Positions 34,211-45,000 of a stretch of 64,000 bases of DNA are shown here, piece by piece. Made by a program: the position numbers and the translations under genes. The stretch is from Sphaerulina vaccinii (lineage: Eukaryota > Ascomycota > Dothideomycetes > Mycosphaerellales > Mycosphaerellaceae). Each line of letters starts with the position of its first letter. The first letter of the stretch is position 1. The notes beneath the pieces are model-generated. The model was not told the DNA's origin and ran no database searches. It worked only from the letters and a program-made list of their open reading frames with translations. The stretch spans positions 1,240,001-1,304,000 of the forward strand of contig JAKUDP010000011.1 in the NCBI GenBank assembly GCA_022570795.1, given 5' to 3'.

Positions 34211-34945
34211 ATGCTTCATCTTGCTGTGGGAATCGTGCTGATCTTACAGACACTCTTCCCATCGACCACGACCGGTCTCTTGCACCGAATCGCAGAACCA
34301 CCTGGTGACCACCTTCTCAAAACAGTCTACCAGTTCCCAAACCTCACATGGGTCGAGAACATCGCTGTGCGCAGCAATGGCAAGCTACTAGTCACACTGG
34401 TCACCTCTCCTGAAGTCTGGCAGATCGATCCTATGACCCAATCTGGAGAGCTACTGTACCACTTTCCAAATGCAACGAGTGCAACAGGCATCTCCGAAGT
34501 CTCTCCAGATGTCTTTGCAGTGGCTATAGGTAACACTACGATTGTTGGTGTGCCTGGCACCTGGAGCGTATGGAAAATTGATCTGAACGAGGAGAAAGCG
34601 AACGTGACAAAAGTCGTCGATATACCATCCGCTGACTTTCTCAATGGCAATACTCCCTTGACGACCTTACCAAATACGATTTTGCTCTCGGATTCTTCCC
34701 AAGCCGTCATCTATCGCGTCAACGTCGTCACAGGAATATACAGCATCGCCATCTCAGATCCTGCATTTGATACTCGATCAAGCAGGAATGTATATATCGG
34801 TTTGAAGGAAATGGCCATTGACGTCCTTTCATTGTCTCTACCCCGAGCTGTGTGGGAACGCACTAACAAACCGAAACATTTTATTAGTACGGTCGAACTC
34901 CTGTCCATTCTCCATTTCCACACCCGAAACGTCTGGGCAACTTAG
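34211..34945 (+). CDS. Secreted SMP-30/gluconolactonase-like beta-propeller, shortened
   Basis: The 244-residue frame starts with a signal peptide (MLHLAVGIVLILQTLFPSTT). It continues with propeller-blade motifs: LTWVENIAVRSNGKLLVTLV, VWQIDPMTQSGELLYHF, ATGISEVSPDVFAVAIGN and TLPNTILLSDSSQAVIYRVN. This resembles the six-bladed TolB-like proteins often found in fungal secondary-metabolite loci. The family usually reaches about 320-350 residues; similarity fades after ISDPAFDTRSS near residue 190, and the last blades are missing. Either the gene is truncated by an indel near 34780-34850 or the 3' half is replaced. Function is unproven. It lies 480 bp downstream of the tyrosinase on the same strand. 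Confidence 0.62.
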   Translation: MLHLAVGIVLILQTLFPSTTTGLLHRIAEPPGDHLLKTVYQFPNLTWVENIAVRSNGKLLVTLVTSPEVWQIDPMTQSGELLYHFPNATSATGISEVSPDVFAVAIGNTTIVGVPGTWSVWKIDLNEEKANVTKVVDIPSADFLNGNTPLTTLPNTILLSDSSQAVIYRVNVVTGIYSIAISDPAFDTRSSRNVYIGLKEMAIDVLSLSLPRAVWERTNKPKHFISTVELLSILHFHTRNVWAT

Positions 34946-35222
34946 CTCTGCTCCGAGCAGCGTAGACAATGCGCAAAGCTCGAGAGACGGCAATGATCAT
35001 CTTGCTCAACCCCATATGAGCTGTCACTGAAGGTCGTCTTACTCTCGCTAAATGTTATTGGGCTTCTTTGCCGTCAATGGCTGTCATCCTGTATATCAAC
35101 GCTGAAAGGCTTCAGCCACAGTTTCAAGTATGAACAGCAAACCAGCAACACAGGAGGCGCAAACATGGTGAACAGAGAGAGCTTCGACAATGAAAGGTCA
35201 TGTACAATTGTAAGTGTATCAT

Positions 35223-36884
35223 CTAACTTACAGAGCAAGTCCCACCACTCGGATCGCCTCGTATACTCTTTCCAACTGCCTGGATCAGACTGATGCCCAT
35301 GACTGTACACCCAAACGCAATGCAAACGTACGCGGCATAAACTTCCCAAGTCTTGCGCGTCGTAAGCTTAACGAAGCACAATGGCGGCAAGATGTAAGCC
35401 AAAGCACAAGCGCTGGTAGCTCCAACCAACTCGAAAACCACACCCAAGTCGCAAGTGATGAGCGACATGCCCATAGCTGAGAGAACCAATGAAGTTGTGA
35501 AGATGAGATGTCGGTTTGGGTTGAAGTTCTCTGTCGGAAAGTAGTACTCGGTCATGACTTCTCGGCAAACGAAGCATTCCAATGGCAGAGTGGTGAGCAT
35601 GTTCAGACCGAAGCAGAGTCGCGCGACATTGACCATGAAGTTGTCGTTTCGGAAGTTGTTCAGCACGTTGCCCTGCGTCTTGCTTCCAAACGTCAAGTAT
35701 CCTGCAAGAGCCATGACAAGACATGCTACCATTGATATGGATGTGCTCCAATGTGTGACCTTCGCGAACCGATCCATGGTGGGAGTCTTCAAAGAGCCGT
35801 AGATGAGGAGACTGTTGTGGTGGCAGACGAAAGCGAAGGAGATGACGCCTATTGCTTGGAACACGCCTGAGTTGATGATCAGACTGGACTTGATCGGTCC
35901 CTTCAGATCTGCTGGTGCTAGTGGACCTTGGATAAGGACGGTCACTAGAATGATGACCATGCTGACGAGAGCTAACGAAGACGCTTTGGCCAGCATGGCA
36001 ATGTCTCTGTATAATGACAGAGGATATGAAATTCCAAGAGTGAAGAGCACAATGATAGCTCTTCGGTCTGTGAGCAGTCCCAAGACTGGAATGGTGTGCA
36101 AAGAAGGGAAGACGGAGGCAAGGACTCTGGGTATCGTGTCTCCAATGATGATGCAAAAGGCAACCATGCCTCCAAACGCGAAGGCCCATTGTGCGACCGA
36201 TATGGCCACCAAGCCAGATTTGCCAAAACAGTGCTCCATGGTCGCTTGAAAAGAATTGGCTCCGCTCAATTTGGAGTTCTTCACGATCAAGCGGATTGTC
36301 CAATCCACCGTGATAGTCAAGACCACCAAGAGTACAATGCCAGTCAAGAGTCCTGCTTGTTTGAAGGCGTATGGCTGTCCAATAATTCCAGCGCCGATGA
36401 TGCTGTTGGCCATGTTCATAAAGGCACTGCTCAGGCCACTCTTCGGTCGGGCAGATTCGAGCAGGTCTTCCTCGAGGTATTCGATGTCGTTGGCCAGGGA
36501 CACACTCGGGGCCTCAATGCCAGTGAGAAGTGGCGCTCGCTGCTGTCCTCGCTGAGCAGCATGCCCGTCCATGTAGTCCTCTTCTTCTACCCATGCGGGA
36601 TGTGCCTCGCCAATGGCATCTGGTTCGCTGACCTCAAAGCGCACTCGGTGCGGCGTTCTGGGCTCGCCATTCGGTCTGCTCTGCGCAAAGCTCGACTGCC
36701 GTCTCGTCGGTGGTTTCGGTTGCTTCACAGGCGAGGAAGGCTTCTCGTAGACAATGATGTCTTCATCCCCCGACTCGTCCCTCGACTTGCTGTCTTCCTG
36801 TTCCGGATGCAGCAGGCCCACTGCCTCTTCGCCGCTGCCTTCCTTGCGCGCAGCATCTCGGTCGTTCGTGGTTTCCTGGGCCAT
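35223..36884 (-). CDS. Vacuolar-type amino acid transporter (AVT/SLC38 family)
   Basis: The 553-residue intronless protein has a 155-residue charged N-terminal tail (with EDIIVYEKPSSPVKQPKPP). The transporter core begins SSAFMNMANSIIGAGIIGQP near residue 152, the hallmark of AVT and SLC38 amino acid/auxin permeases. About eleven hydrophobic helices follow. ISFAFVCHHNSLLIYGSLK near 345 and VARLCFGLNMLTTLPLECFV near 425 are family-typical. It most resembles yeast AVT2-like proteins, which move neutral amino acids across the vacuolar membrane; specificity is not deducible. The final codons read TCT GTA AGT TAG, which looks like a splice donor, so the true last few residues may differ. Confidence 0.88.
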   Translation of the reverse strand: MAQETTNDRDAARKEGSGEEAVGLLHPEQEDSKSRDESGDEDIIVYEKPSSPVKQPKPPTRRQSSFAQSRPNGEPRTPHRVRFEVSEPDAIGEAHPAWVEEEDYMDGHAAQRGQQRAPLLTGIEAPSVSLANDIEYLEEDLLESARPKSGLSSAFMNMANSIIGAGIIGQPYAFKQAGLLTGIVLLVVLTITVDWTIRLIVKNSKLSGANSFQATMEHCFGKSGLVAISVAQWAFAFGGMVAFCIIIGDTIPRVLASVFPSLHTIPVLGLLTDRRAIIVLFTLGISYPLSLYRDIAMLAKASSLALVSMVIILVTVLIQGPLAPADLKGPIKSSLIINSGVFQAIGVISFAFVCHHNSLLIYGSLKTPTMDRFAKVTHWSTSISMVACLVMALAGYLTFGSKTQGNVLNNFRNDNFMVNVARLCFGLNMLTTLPLECFVCREVMTEYYFPTENFNPNRHLIFTTSLVLSAMGMSLITCDLGVVFELVGATSACALAYILPPLCFVKLTTRKTWEVYAAYVCIAFGCTVMGISLIQAVGKSIRGDPSGGTCSVS

Positions 36885-37392
36885 AACAGATCATCGTGCC
36901 GAATCGCTTCAGGACTGCATTGTGGAAACAGTGGTTGTCGTGGGAGTGAAAGTGTATTCTTAGAACTGCGGATCTTCCATTAACACGTAAGCTCTGCGCT
37001 AGCCCACGTTCTATTGATGACAGATGCGGCAAGCGCGTGTCGCCAAGACTAGCCGACCACGTGGTTCGCCCAGGGCAGGCGCATCTTTATTCACTTATCC
37101 TCATGACCAGTCCGATCTCGAACACGAGTCTTGACAACTGGTGAGCGTCCACGTCTAAGTTGGAGGGCGACAGGACACTGATCAACGCTCTGCAACATTC
37201 GGGTCTCTAAAGAGGCAAGGACAAAAACGGCATGGCTTTAGCGCGGCGCGTCTTGTCTTTCCTCGCGTCTCCTTCTCTCCCACACATACAAGCAAGCCTT
37301 CGAACTCTATCATCAGAACTCATCAAAGGAGGTCCATAGTCCCGACGTCGAAAGTCGATGCGGCAGAGCAGATCACCATGCTATAGCCGACC
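36885..37392. promoter_or_regulatory. Shared divergent promoter of AVT gene and CCE1
   Basis: 508 bp separate the two ATGs. No coding region or repeat was seen. The segment before CCE1 is rich in TC (TCTTTCCTCGCGTCTCC). Confidence 0.45.
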
Positions 37393-38409
37393 ATGACTGT
37401 CTTCCGCAACCTGGACCATTTGAAAGCATGGCAATTCAGGTACTGGGCATTTCTGACTGGTACAGCGTCATCTGGCAGAAAGGCTGAGCTGCAGGATGCC
37501 TTGACGCGAAGTCTCGGGGTCACTACACCCAACACCGGAAGGCGTGTGGTGAGCGTCGATATGGGCATTCGCAACCTGGCATATTGCGTAGTAGATGTGC
37601 AGCCACGTTCAAAGACGAGCAGCACTGCACGACCATTGAAGATCACCCACTGGCTGAGAAGAGATCTGCTCAGTCCCAGTGCGCCCATCGTCAGCCCACT
37701 TGCAGAGAATGAAACCCAGCAATATGAACAGCAGCCGGAGGCGAGCAAGAAGGGAACCAAGTCAAAAGCTGACCCAGAAGCCTTCACTCCTCCTCAGCTA
37801 TCCAAGACAGCGTATAGTGTGGTCACTGGTCTGCTGTCCCACAAGCCAGATGAGATCCTGATCGAACGTCAGCGATTCCGCTCAGGTAGTGCAAGTGCCA
37901 TTCTGGAGTGGACCATTCGAGTCAATATGCTCGAAAGCATGCTTTGGGCATGTCTCGAAACACTGCGAGCTTCGGCCTCCCCAAAGAGCTTCTTCCCGGA
38001 TGTGCATGCAATTCCACCTCGACGAGTTGCTGAGTTCTGGCTCTCAGGCCAACAACTGCCGCTGATTGCTCCGGTCGATATATTTGACGCAGGCCAGAAG
38101 CATCACGATTTGGCATTGACTGAGGAACCTCGCAAAGCGCGCACCAAGATTGAGAAGAAGGAGAAAGTAGATCTTGTCAAGAAGTGGGCAACTGGAGCTG
38201 TCGACGATGCCGGAATGAGCCTGGTGTTTGAAGGTCAAGCTGCTGAGGTTGCAGAAGCTTTCAAACTGCAGACGTCCAGAGGCGCAAAGCAGATTGCGGG
38301 TGGCAAGCTGGATGATTTGGCTGATTGCCTTCTCCAAGCAGTCGCGCATTTGAGGTGGGAAGAGAATAAGAAGGTAATACGAGAAATGCTACAACAGACT
38401 GGAACTTGA
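37393..38409 (+). CDS. CCE1: Mitochondrial Holliday junction resolvase
   Basis: CCE1/Ydc2 cuts four-way DNA junctions in mitochondria and is needed for mtDNA segregation. The 338-residue frame has an N-terminal SAP-like segment (FLTGTASSGRKAELQDALTR, residues 20-39). An RNase H-like nuclease core follows: VVSVDMGIRNLAYCVVD (Asp56), DEILIERQRFRSGSASAILE (Glu158) and GGKLDDLADCLLQAVAHLRW (Asp307, Asp308, Asp311). These acidic residues would bind catalytic Mg2+. A Lys/Glu-rich insert lies near 105-135. No strong presequence precedes the SAP region. No intron is needed. Confidence 0.92.
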   Translation: MTVFRNLDHLKAWQFRYWAFLTGTASSGRKAELQDALTRSLGVTTPNTGRRVVSVDMGIRNLAYCVVDVQPRSKTSSTARPLKITHWLRRDLLSPSAPIVSPLAENETQQYEQQPEASKKGTKSKADPEAFTPPQLSKTAYSVVTGLLSHKPDEILIERQRFRSGSASAILEWTIRVNMLESMLWACLETLRASASPKSFFPDVHAIPPRRVAEFWLSGQQLPLIAPVDIFDAGQKHHDLALTEEPRKARTKIEKKEKVDLVKKWATGAVDDAGMSLVFEGQAAEVAEAFKLQTSRGAKQIAGGKLDDLADCLLQAVAHLRWEENKKVIREMLQQTGT

Positions 38410-39331
38410 TTCTGCGCGTGAAGCTCGTGCACATTAGATCGTCCCACTGCGCACTCTCCGCTAGCTGTGAAAATCCAGGCCACACAGAGGAACCTCGACA
38501 AGAATTCCAGCATTTTCCAGTTCCCCTGAGAACGCCGGGCCAGAAAGACATGTGTAGCATGCGATTGCCACAGTCGAGTCGCGCTACGAACGCATTGCTA
38601 ACACTCAACAACAGCGCCTGCCACACCAAGCCAGACCCAGACCCAGATCCAAATAGACCAAACCAGACCCAGCGCATCGAGTGTCGCCGACGAAGCTCGC
38701 ACGCGTCGCCACAGCCGCCAGCCAGACCCAGAAAACACAACCAGATTCGAGCATCGTCTCTCTGCGCTCGAAAATGAAGCCGCCGCGAACCGCACTGAGC
38801 GCAACGCACATGGTGTGTGCCTCGCGCACTTTGACTCGCTACACTGCTATATCTCTGCTAGCCGTGAACGATGGAAAACAATCCACAGCAGACGACCCTA
38901 TCAAGAACTTCGAGAAGCATTGAGAAATATGCCGTCTAGTGTCGCGAGTGTGCGTGGATGGACATGACACATCAAATCTTGTGCTACAGCTCAAATGCTA
39001 GAGTGCCGAACATCATTCTGTCATGCATCTGATGAAGATAGATGTGCAGCAAAGCCGCGAAGGCGGGTTCAGAAGTACGAGCTCGGAAACAGCCTCGAAA
39101 TTGCCACGTTCATGTGTTTCTTTCTGACCCCTCTTCTGAAGAATGCTCATCGTGAACTTGTCAATGTCCATAGCTTGACCATATACTGTATGCACATATC
39201 TTCAGCTGCTGCTCTTGTGATCAACTCGAGCTCTTCTCGTAGCCTCTGCCACAACCTCTTCCTGTCTTACACATCTACAAATCACCTCCTTCTCTCTTGT
39301 GTATACACCCCTCCCATCTCTTCTATCCCCT
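38410..39331. other. Convergent intergenic region between CCE1 and VTC1
   Basis: It contains a short imperfect repeat of the hexamer CCAGAC near 38632-38675. No supported gene was found; long frames on the minus strand here are Trp/Val-rich translations of that simple repeat. Confidence 0.4.
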
Positions 39332-39764
39332 CTACGCAGTCCCCGTAAACCTCAACACAAAATTAACAACCACAGCACCCAACAACGCCAACGCAAGCAC
39401 AGTAGGACCAAATCTATCATCAAACCCTCCACTTCCTCTCATCCGAATACTCTTCGCCCTCCAATGAAAAGTCACAAGCGCATAAGCCATAGCAGCAATC
39501 GCAACAAATACGAAAAGCACAGCAGAAATTTGTCCTACTCGGTCGCCAAAGTTAAGAAGACCCATGGCAAGACCGCCGAGGATGACTGTGAAATTGAGCC
39601 ATGAGAGAAAGGTGCGCTCATTGGCGAAGAAGACTTTTGGTTCGAGGCGTGTTGGGAGGGCGATGCGCTTGCCTTGAAACCTCCATGTTAGCAAGAATTC
39701 GAAGTATGTCGCTAAGTCAAGAGTGCTTACCAGGAGCAGTCTGGAAGAGAGGTTGTGTGGACAT
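39332..39764 (-). CDS. VTC1: Vacuolar transporter chaperone subunit Vtc1
   Basis: Vtc1 is the small membrane subunit of the VTC complex that makes polyphosphate and passes it into the vacuole. Exons are 39764-39731 and 39672-39332. The 58 bp intron starts GTAAGC, has GCTAAC and ends TTTCAAG; the phase 1 join gives 124 residues, matching the ~129 of yeast. The protein starts [20 protein letters not shown]. The DUF202 core reads [19 protein letters not shown], then three membrane helices ([53 protein letters not shown]). It diverges from the dynein light chain gene. Confidence 0.94.
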
Positions 39765-40276
39765 GTTCGCGGTTTTGTTGTGGTCACCGTTATGAGGCCA
39801 ATGGCTGGCTGTGGTGGTTGCAGAAGCGCGCAGTCGAGGGTGCGAAGTTGTCTGGAGCTGTAGTTCAAGCCAAGCTCTTCTGCAGTCCTTCAATGCTTGT
39901 CTGTTGTCGTGTGGCAGAAGAAGAAGTTCCTTGCAGTTTTCGTTTATCAAAGCCCGATTCTTCAACTCAGAGCTCACGTTGTTGTATAGCACTTCTCATT
40001 GGATAAGGATGGAGTGGGGAAGGCACGGGCGATCTCGCAGAAGGAACGATGCATGTGCCAAGCTCCTTCCAAGACAGCGGAAAGTGAAGGGACCATCTTC
40101 TATCAATGATACACTTTCTAATCTCTACCAAACATACTCGAAACACCAAAACACACCATATTCTCATATAACAACTGTTCTGTTCATAGTTCTCTTCTTC
40201 TTAAAGAGACAGCCTCTGCCGCCCGCCGATTACCAATTCATACCACTCCACTCCACCACCGCCGCGACAGGCTACA
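39765..40276. promoter_or_regulatory. Shared divergent promoter of VTC1 and dynein light chain
   Basis: 512 bp between the two ATGs. The stretch 40110-40270 is rich in ACC and CTC, typical of a fungal 5' leader. No gene or repeat was seen. Confidence 0.45.
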
Positions 40277-40751
40277 ATGGCCTCCTCTAACTGCGTCAGT
40301 CTCCGCTATACATCGCCGCCTTGAGCACAAGAAGAACACAAGACTAACGCGCCTTCCACACTTACAGCCCGTCCCCACCCAAAGACTCAATCAGATCTGC
40401 AAGGACGCCTGCTCCTCCACAATCTCCTCCACCACCTCCTACGAACACGCCCAAACCCAACAATGGAACAACGCCATCATCGGTAGCATCCTCCAACAAC
40501 TCATCTCCGAATCGCAGTCCCCGGAAGAGAAAGGCCAACCGCCAAAATACAAATTCATCGTCAATACAACTATTATCCAGCACTTATCTGATCATGCGAA
40601 TGGAGAAGGGAAAGTTGGACGGAGGGGCATGCATAGCGCTTCTGGGGCTTTTTGGAATAATGAGAAGGATGGGATGTGGAGTTATAAGTATGAAGGGGGA
40701 GAGGGGAAGGGGATGGATATTGTTGTTTCTGTTATGTGGGTTGCTGTTTAG
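40277..40751 (+). CDS. Tctex-1 type dynein light chain, two exons
   Basis: Tctex-1/DYNLT proteins bind the dynein intermediate chain and cargo. Exons are 40277-40294 (MASSNC) and 40368-40751. The 73 bp intron begins GTCAGT, has GACTAAC and ends CTTACAG; the total is 133 residues. Family features are an N-terminal helix region (TQRLNQICKDACSSTISSTT), NNAIIGSILQQLISESQS, KYKFIVNTTIIQHLSDHANG, GAFWNNEKDGMWSYKYEG and the final strand MDIVVSVMWVAV. The stop follows where homologues end, but the frame stays open 40 more codons with a strongly hydrophobic segment. Confidence 0.88.
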
Positions 40752-41560
40752 GATGCTGACTCTATTTCGGGATGGGGGTCACTAGGACTGAGTGTACTGT
40801 TCACGGTAGCCTTTTGGGCGCTTCACGCGTTGTGGTTGTATGAGGAGGGGGTTGATGAGATGGTGCGAAGATGAAGCTATTCATGACAAAGGCATGTCGC
40901 GGTGATTGCATGGGTACGGTGGGTGGGGGTAGTGGGTTGGCGGGTACAAGTTCGGGGCAATGCAGAAATGCAGAGACTCTCTACTCCGCCTGCTGTGAAA
41001 GAAATGAGGTCAAGACTATTCACATGAGTTCATGTTACAATTGGAGCAAGCATGGCGTTTGGGACGGAGATGCAGAGACTCTCGAGAAGCGCAAGCAACG
41101 AGATGTCATGTGTATGTTGTATACCCATCAATTTATATTACTGACTGTTCTTGGAACGACTGATAAAAGTAGAAATGGAAAGGGCTATACATCTTTCCAC
41201 CACTACAACTACCAACTACCACCGCTCCCTACACCTTTCACCACACACGACCTCCTCGCTTCTGTGCTTTCGCTGATCTCTCCGATGTGGAGAACAGGAC
41301 AATTTCCCCGGATACGAAATGATCGGCGACCCATGACATGAGACATTGACGTAACAAACCTTCATATGAAACGCCGGTGCACAGACAGATGGACATGCCA
41401 AGGATACCAGGAAAGGGTGATCAACGTACTTGGCACCCGGTCAAGATGTCGTTTCTACTCTTGGCTATGAGATGGCCAAAGAGCTGTCAGCAGATCGCCG
41501 AATATCACCATCATACACCCAAGAATGAACGATACCAGTACTGGTCGAGACAAAAGATCT
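40752..41560. other. Intergenic spacer before repeat array B
   Basis: The first 120 bp form the in-frame continuation after the dynein light chain stop (to TGA at 40874; hydrophobic run GLSVLFTVAFWALHALWLY). The remainder has no recognisable gene. Confidence 0.35.
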
Positions 41561-43535
41561 GGATGAATGTGACAAAACAATCGTCTGCAGCCATATGACA
41601 GCCGGCCACGAGAATCAACAGAGCGCTACTCGTCCTAAGTATCTCAAAGGCTCGTTTCGTTAAGCATCAGCTATGCTGACGACTTACTAATCATACCAAG
41701 CCTCCTAGGACGATCGTTGGGTAAGCACGATTCGAGAGCATATATGACTGTCAGTATGAGCTTCAGCAAGTAGGAAAAAGGAGACCACGGCTCTGAAGGC
41801 TTGGCAAGCAAAAAGCAAGGATAGCAAAGAAGCAAAACGATCGCCTTCGTTAGCGAAGACCAGAAATTGACGGAAGCTATATGCAAGTCAAATAGCTTGA
41901 GTGCATGAGCACCGAGCTTTCTGGAAGTCAAGCATCAGCTATACTGATGACTTACTGCTGCACTAAGCCTTCTAGGAGGATCATTGTGAAAGGAGGATGT
42001 GGAATTGTATATCAAGACTCATATACAAGTCTTTGGCAAAAGAGCGAGCGAAAGTAAACAGCAAAAGGATCGTCTTTGTGGGCGAGGAATAGAATGGCGT
42101 AGTACTGCACCAAGGGAAGCCGAACGGCTTGAATGCGAATGAATGCGATTCTATACGGCAAGCATCAGTTTCACTGACGACTTACTGAGTAGACCAAGCT
42201 TGCTAGGACGATCGTTGAGTAAGTTGGAATTGGAGCTGTATATCAAAGTCAACATTTGGACCCAAGCAAAAGTAAAAGTGAAAGCAGGAGCAAAACAATC
42301 GCCTTCGCCGGCAAGGGCAGGAACGGATTAGGAAGCGCTATCGAAGCCAAATAGCTTGAGATGAGCAAGGAGCATTCTATGTTGACAAGCATCAGTTCAC
42401 ACCGACGACTTACTGACTAGACCGAGCCGCCTAGGACAATCGTTATGGAACGACGCACTGGGATCTAATATCAAGGCTCATTTCTAATGTCTACAAAGAC
42501 AAAGGTAAAACAAAAGCAAAAGCAAAAGCAAAATAATGGCCTGCGTTGGCGAGGACAGCTGCCTGAAGAGGACAAGCCAGGTGAGTTGAGCCTTGCAAAG
42601 ACAATTCCATCTACAAGCATCGGGTATATTGACGACTTACTGCTATACCACGCCTGCTAGGACGACTGTTGAGTAAGCACAAACCTGGTGTTCATATGAG
42701 TCTTACCTGAAGTTGTGCCGAGAGCCAAAAGATAGAAGAGAAGAGGAGCAAAACGATCGCCACATCGCTGCGTACTAGGTCGAGACCTGTGGGATAATAC
42801 ACATTACCCCCGAGAACCACTTATAGCAGAACAGCATTAGCTATGCCAACGACTTATGGCTATGCCGCTAGACTACGGACGACTGTTACGGAGCACCGAT
42901 GTGGAATGACAGAGCTACACTTATACGTATGCAGAATGGTAGGAGATAGAGAAGCAAAACAATCGCATAGGCACAAGCTGCCGAGGTGCTATGCGCATTA
43001 GCGAGTACTTGAGTACTCAAGCTAGTCATGCTCTTAGCCTCTGTTTCAAGCATCAGCTATGCCAACGACTTATGAGATTGCCGCTAGACCACGAACGACT
43101 GTTGGAGACCTTGGCTGTGAGATGATAGATATACCCTCATATTTGTGCAGAGCAAAAGAAGCAAAACAATCGCACAGGCACAAGCTGCCAAGGGGTCAAA
43201 GTTCTGACGCTAGTGCTTAAGCCCTCGAGCAAGTCATCTCTCTCCTCTATGCTGAGCATCAGCTTTGCTAACGACTTATGGGAATACCGCTAGACCACGG
43301 ACGACTGTTGAAGACCCAAGCTGAAAGATAACAGATATACACTCATAGCTGCGCGGAAGTATAGAAGCAAAAGAAGCAAAACAATCGCGCAAGCACGAGC
43401 GCACGAGCAGCACACACCTCCAAATTCTAGTGCTTGAGCACTGTACCAAGTTATCTGTGCTCCTCTTTTCCAAGCATCAGCTATGCCGATGACTTACGGG
43501 ACTACCGCTACACTACCGACGATCATTGCTATGGG
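41560..43535 (-). repeat. tRNA-like tandem repeat array B1, nine units
   Basis: Same two-block family as at 3.8-5.4 kb. Block 1 copies on the plus strand start near 41663, 41933, 42161, 42389, 42616, 42834, 43050, 43256 and 43474, with a period of about 205-270 bp. Block 2 (GCAAAACAATCGCC and variants) precedes each by about 90 bp, near 41573, 41832, 42062, 42292, 42528, 42750, 42955, 43162 and 43376. Early units carry CTAGGACGATCGTTG and later ones CTAGACCACGGACGACTGTTG, so two subfamilies lie in order along the array. Sequence between blocks is not conserved, though often AAAAGCAAAAGC-rich before block 2. Confidence 0.85.
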
Positions 43536-43639
43536 ACGAATTTGAGCAGTATGTGAACCCTGGTAGTTATGAGCACATCGTGCAGCGTTGTGCAAGTAGA
43601 GACGATGTCCTGTTCAAGCTTGATACACAGCCGGACCCG

Positions 43640-45000
43640 CTGTTCTGCCACGATTGTCAAGGCGCTATAGTCAAGTCAGTAAGTCGTCAGTATGATTGAT
43701 GCTTGACAATATCTAAGCTAAGCCCAGGTGCCTCAGAATGTCTCTCTCTGAATGTCTGGTTGTTCCTTCCAGGAGTCTACTGCGTCCGTAGGCGATTGTT
43801 TTGTCCCTTTCTTTCAACTTTTGCTCAGTCATAGCTTTCGATTTGACCCTCATATACGACTTCAAGTTGCTCGTCTGCAACAAATCGTCCGGCTGTATGG
43901 TCAAGCGAGTAAGTCGTTAGCTGTGCTGATGCTTGACAAGACATAGCGTTGGTCACCTCGAGAGATGACATATTCTCATCGGTGAATCTATCCGGCTTCC
44001 ACGTCCGTAGAGACGATTGTATTGCCTCTTCTGATGATCTTTTGCTTCAGCCCTGATCGTGGCCGTCTTGCTGGAGGTACATATACCGCCAACGTTGGCC
44101 TGTCCTCAACGATCGTCCGGCCATATGGTCAAGTCAGTAAGTCGTCAGTTCTACTGATGCTTGACAACTAACAGTGCCTGGCCTGGCAACTTGAGATCCG
44201 ATAGAGTCTCAGTAGCAGGTAATACCTGTATTGCATCAAGGGCGATTATTTTGCCTCTTCTGACACCTTTTGCTTCCCCGCCATCTCGCATGAGGTACAT
44301 ATACCGCCAACATCAGCCTGCTTTCAACAGTCGTCCAACCTTCGTGGTCTAGTCGATAAGTCGTCGGTATAGCTGATGCGTGACATTGCTGATGAGATGG
44401 CAGCGTAATGAGCCCATATAGAGCTACCTGTACGCCAGAGATTCGCACACTTCGTAGCGTCTAGGGCGATTGTTTTGTCTCTCGTTGTGACCTTTTGCTC
44501 TTTTGCTCTTGTTCTGCTGCTCCTCTTCGACCTCGTATCTCGATACAAGGTCCATATACAATTCAATCTGAGCGGTTTCCAACGATCGTCCGGCCATATA
44601 GTCAAGTCTGTTAAGTCGTCTGTATAGCTGACGCTTGACAGCAGACACTGCACACAAGTGCCTACCAGCCCAGATTTGAGCTCATCTTTGGATGTTGTAG
44701 TCGGTCTAGCTACCCAGGTCGACCACGATTCTTTTGCCTGTCGGTACGACGGATTTTCTGAGACGAATCCGAGGGTTCTTTTGACTATGGCCCATACCAT
44801 TGAGTGAAGATATATGTTTGATCTATCTCACACTGCTTGCAACGATCGTCCAGGGAATGCAATTAGGTCAGTAAATCGTCGGCATAGCTGATGTTTGACA
44901 ACCACAGTAGGGTGATAGGCAGGCAGCCCAAAATCGAGCTCATCCCAATTCCACTCTTCATCGCGTCGACTTTGCGGCGAATGTTTTGTCCTTTTTGCTC
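43640..45000 (+). repeat. tRNA-like tandem repeat array B2, six units, opposite orientation
   Basis: Units run as CAACGATCGTCCGGCCATAT, then GGTCAAGTCAGTAAGTCGTC, then CTGATGCTTGAC, near 43650, 43883, 44108, 44326, 44580 and 44840. Block 2 (GGCGATTGTTTTGTC) lies near 43790, 44007, 44241, 44463, 44718 and 44971. In most units GTCAAG before and CTTGAC after AGTAAGTCGT can pair, forming a hairpin of 5-6 bp with a loop of about 26 nt. B1 and B2 face each other across 43535-43640. Confidence 0.83.

Noticed and set aside
35368..36303. 311-codon His/Arg-rich frame within the AVT gene
   Set aside because: It is an alternative-frame shadow of the transporter and carries no domain.
38261..38809. Trp-rich minus-strand frame of 182 codons
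   Set aside because: It overlaps the end of CCE1 and is a translation of the CCAGAC simple repeat.
41560..45000. Regularly spaced repeats resembling a CRISPR array
   Set aside because: The genome is eukaryotic, repeats are degenerate, spacing is over 200 bp, orientation switches within the region and no cas genes are present.
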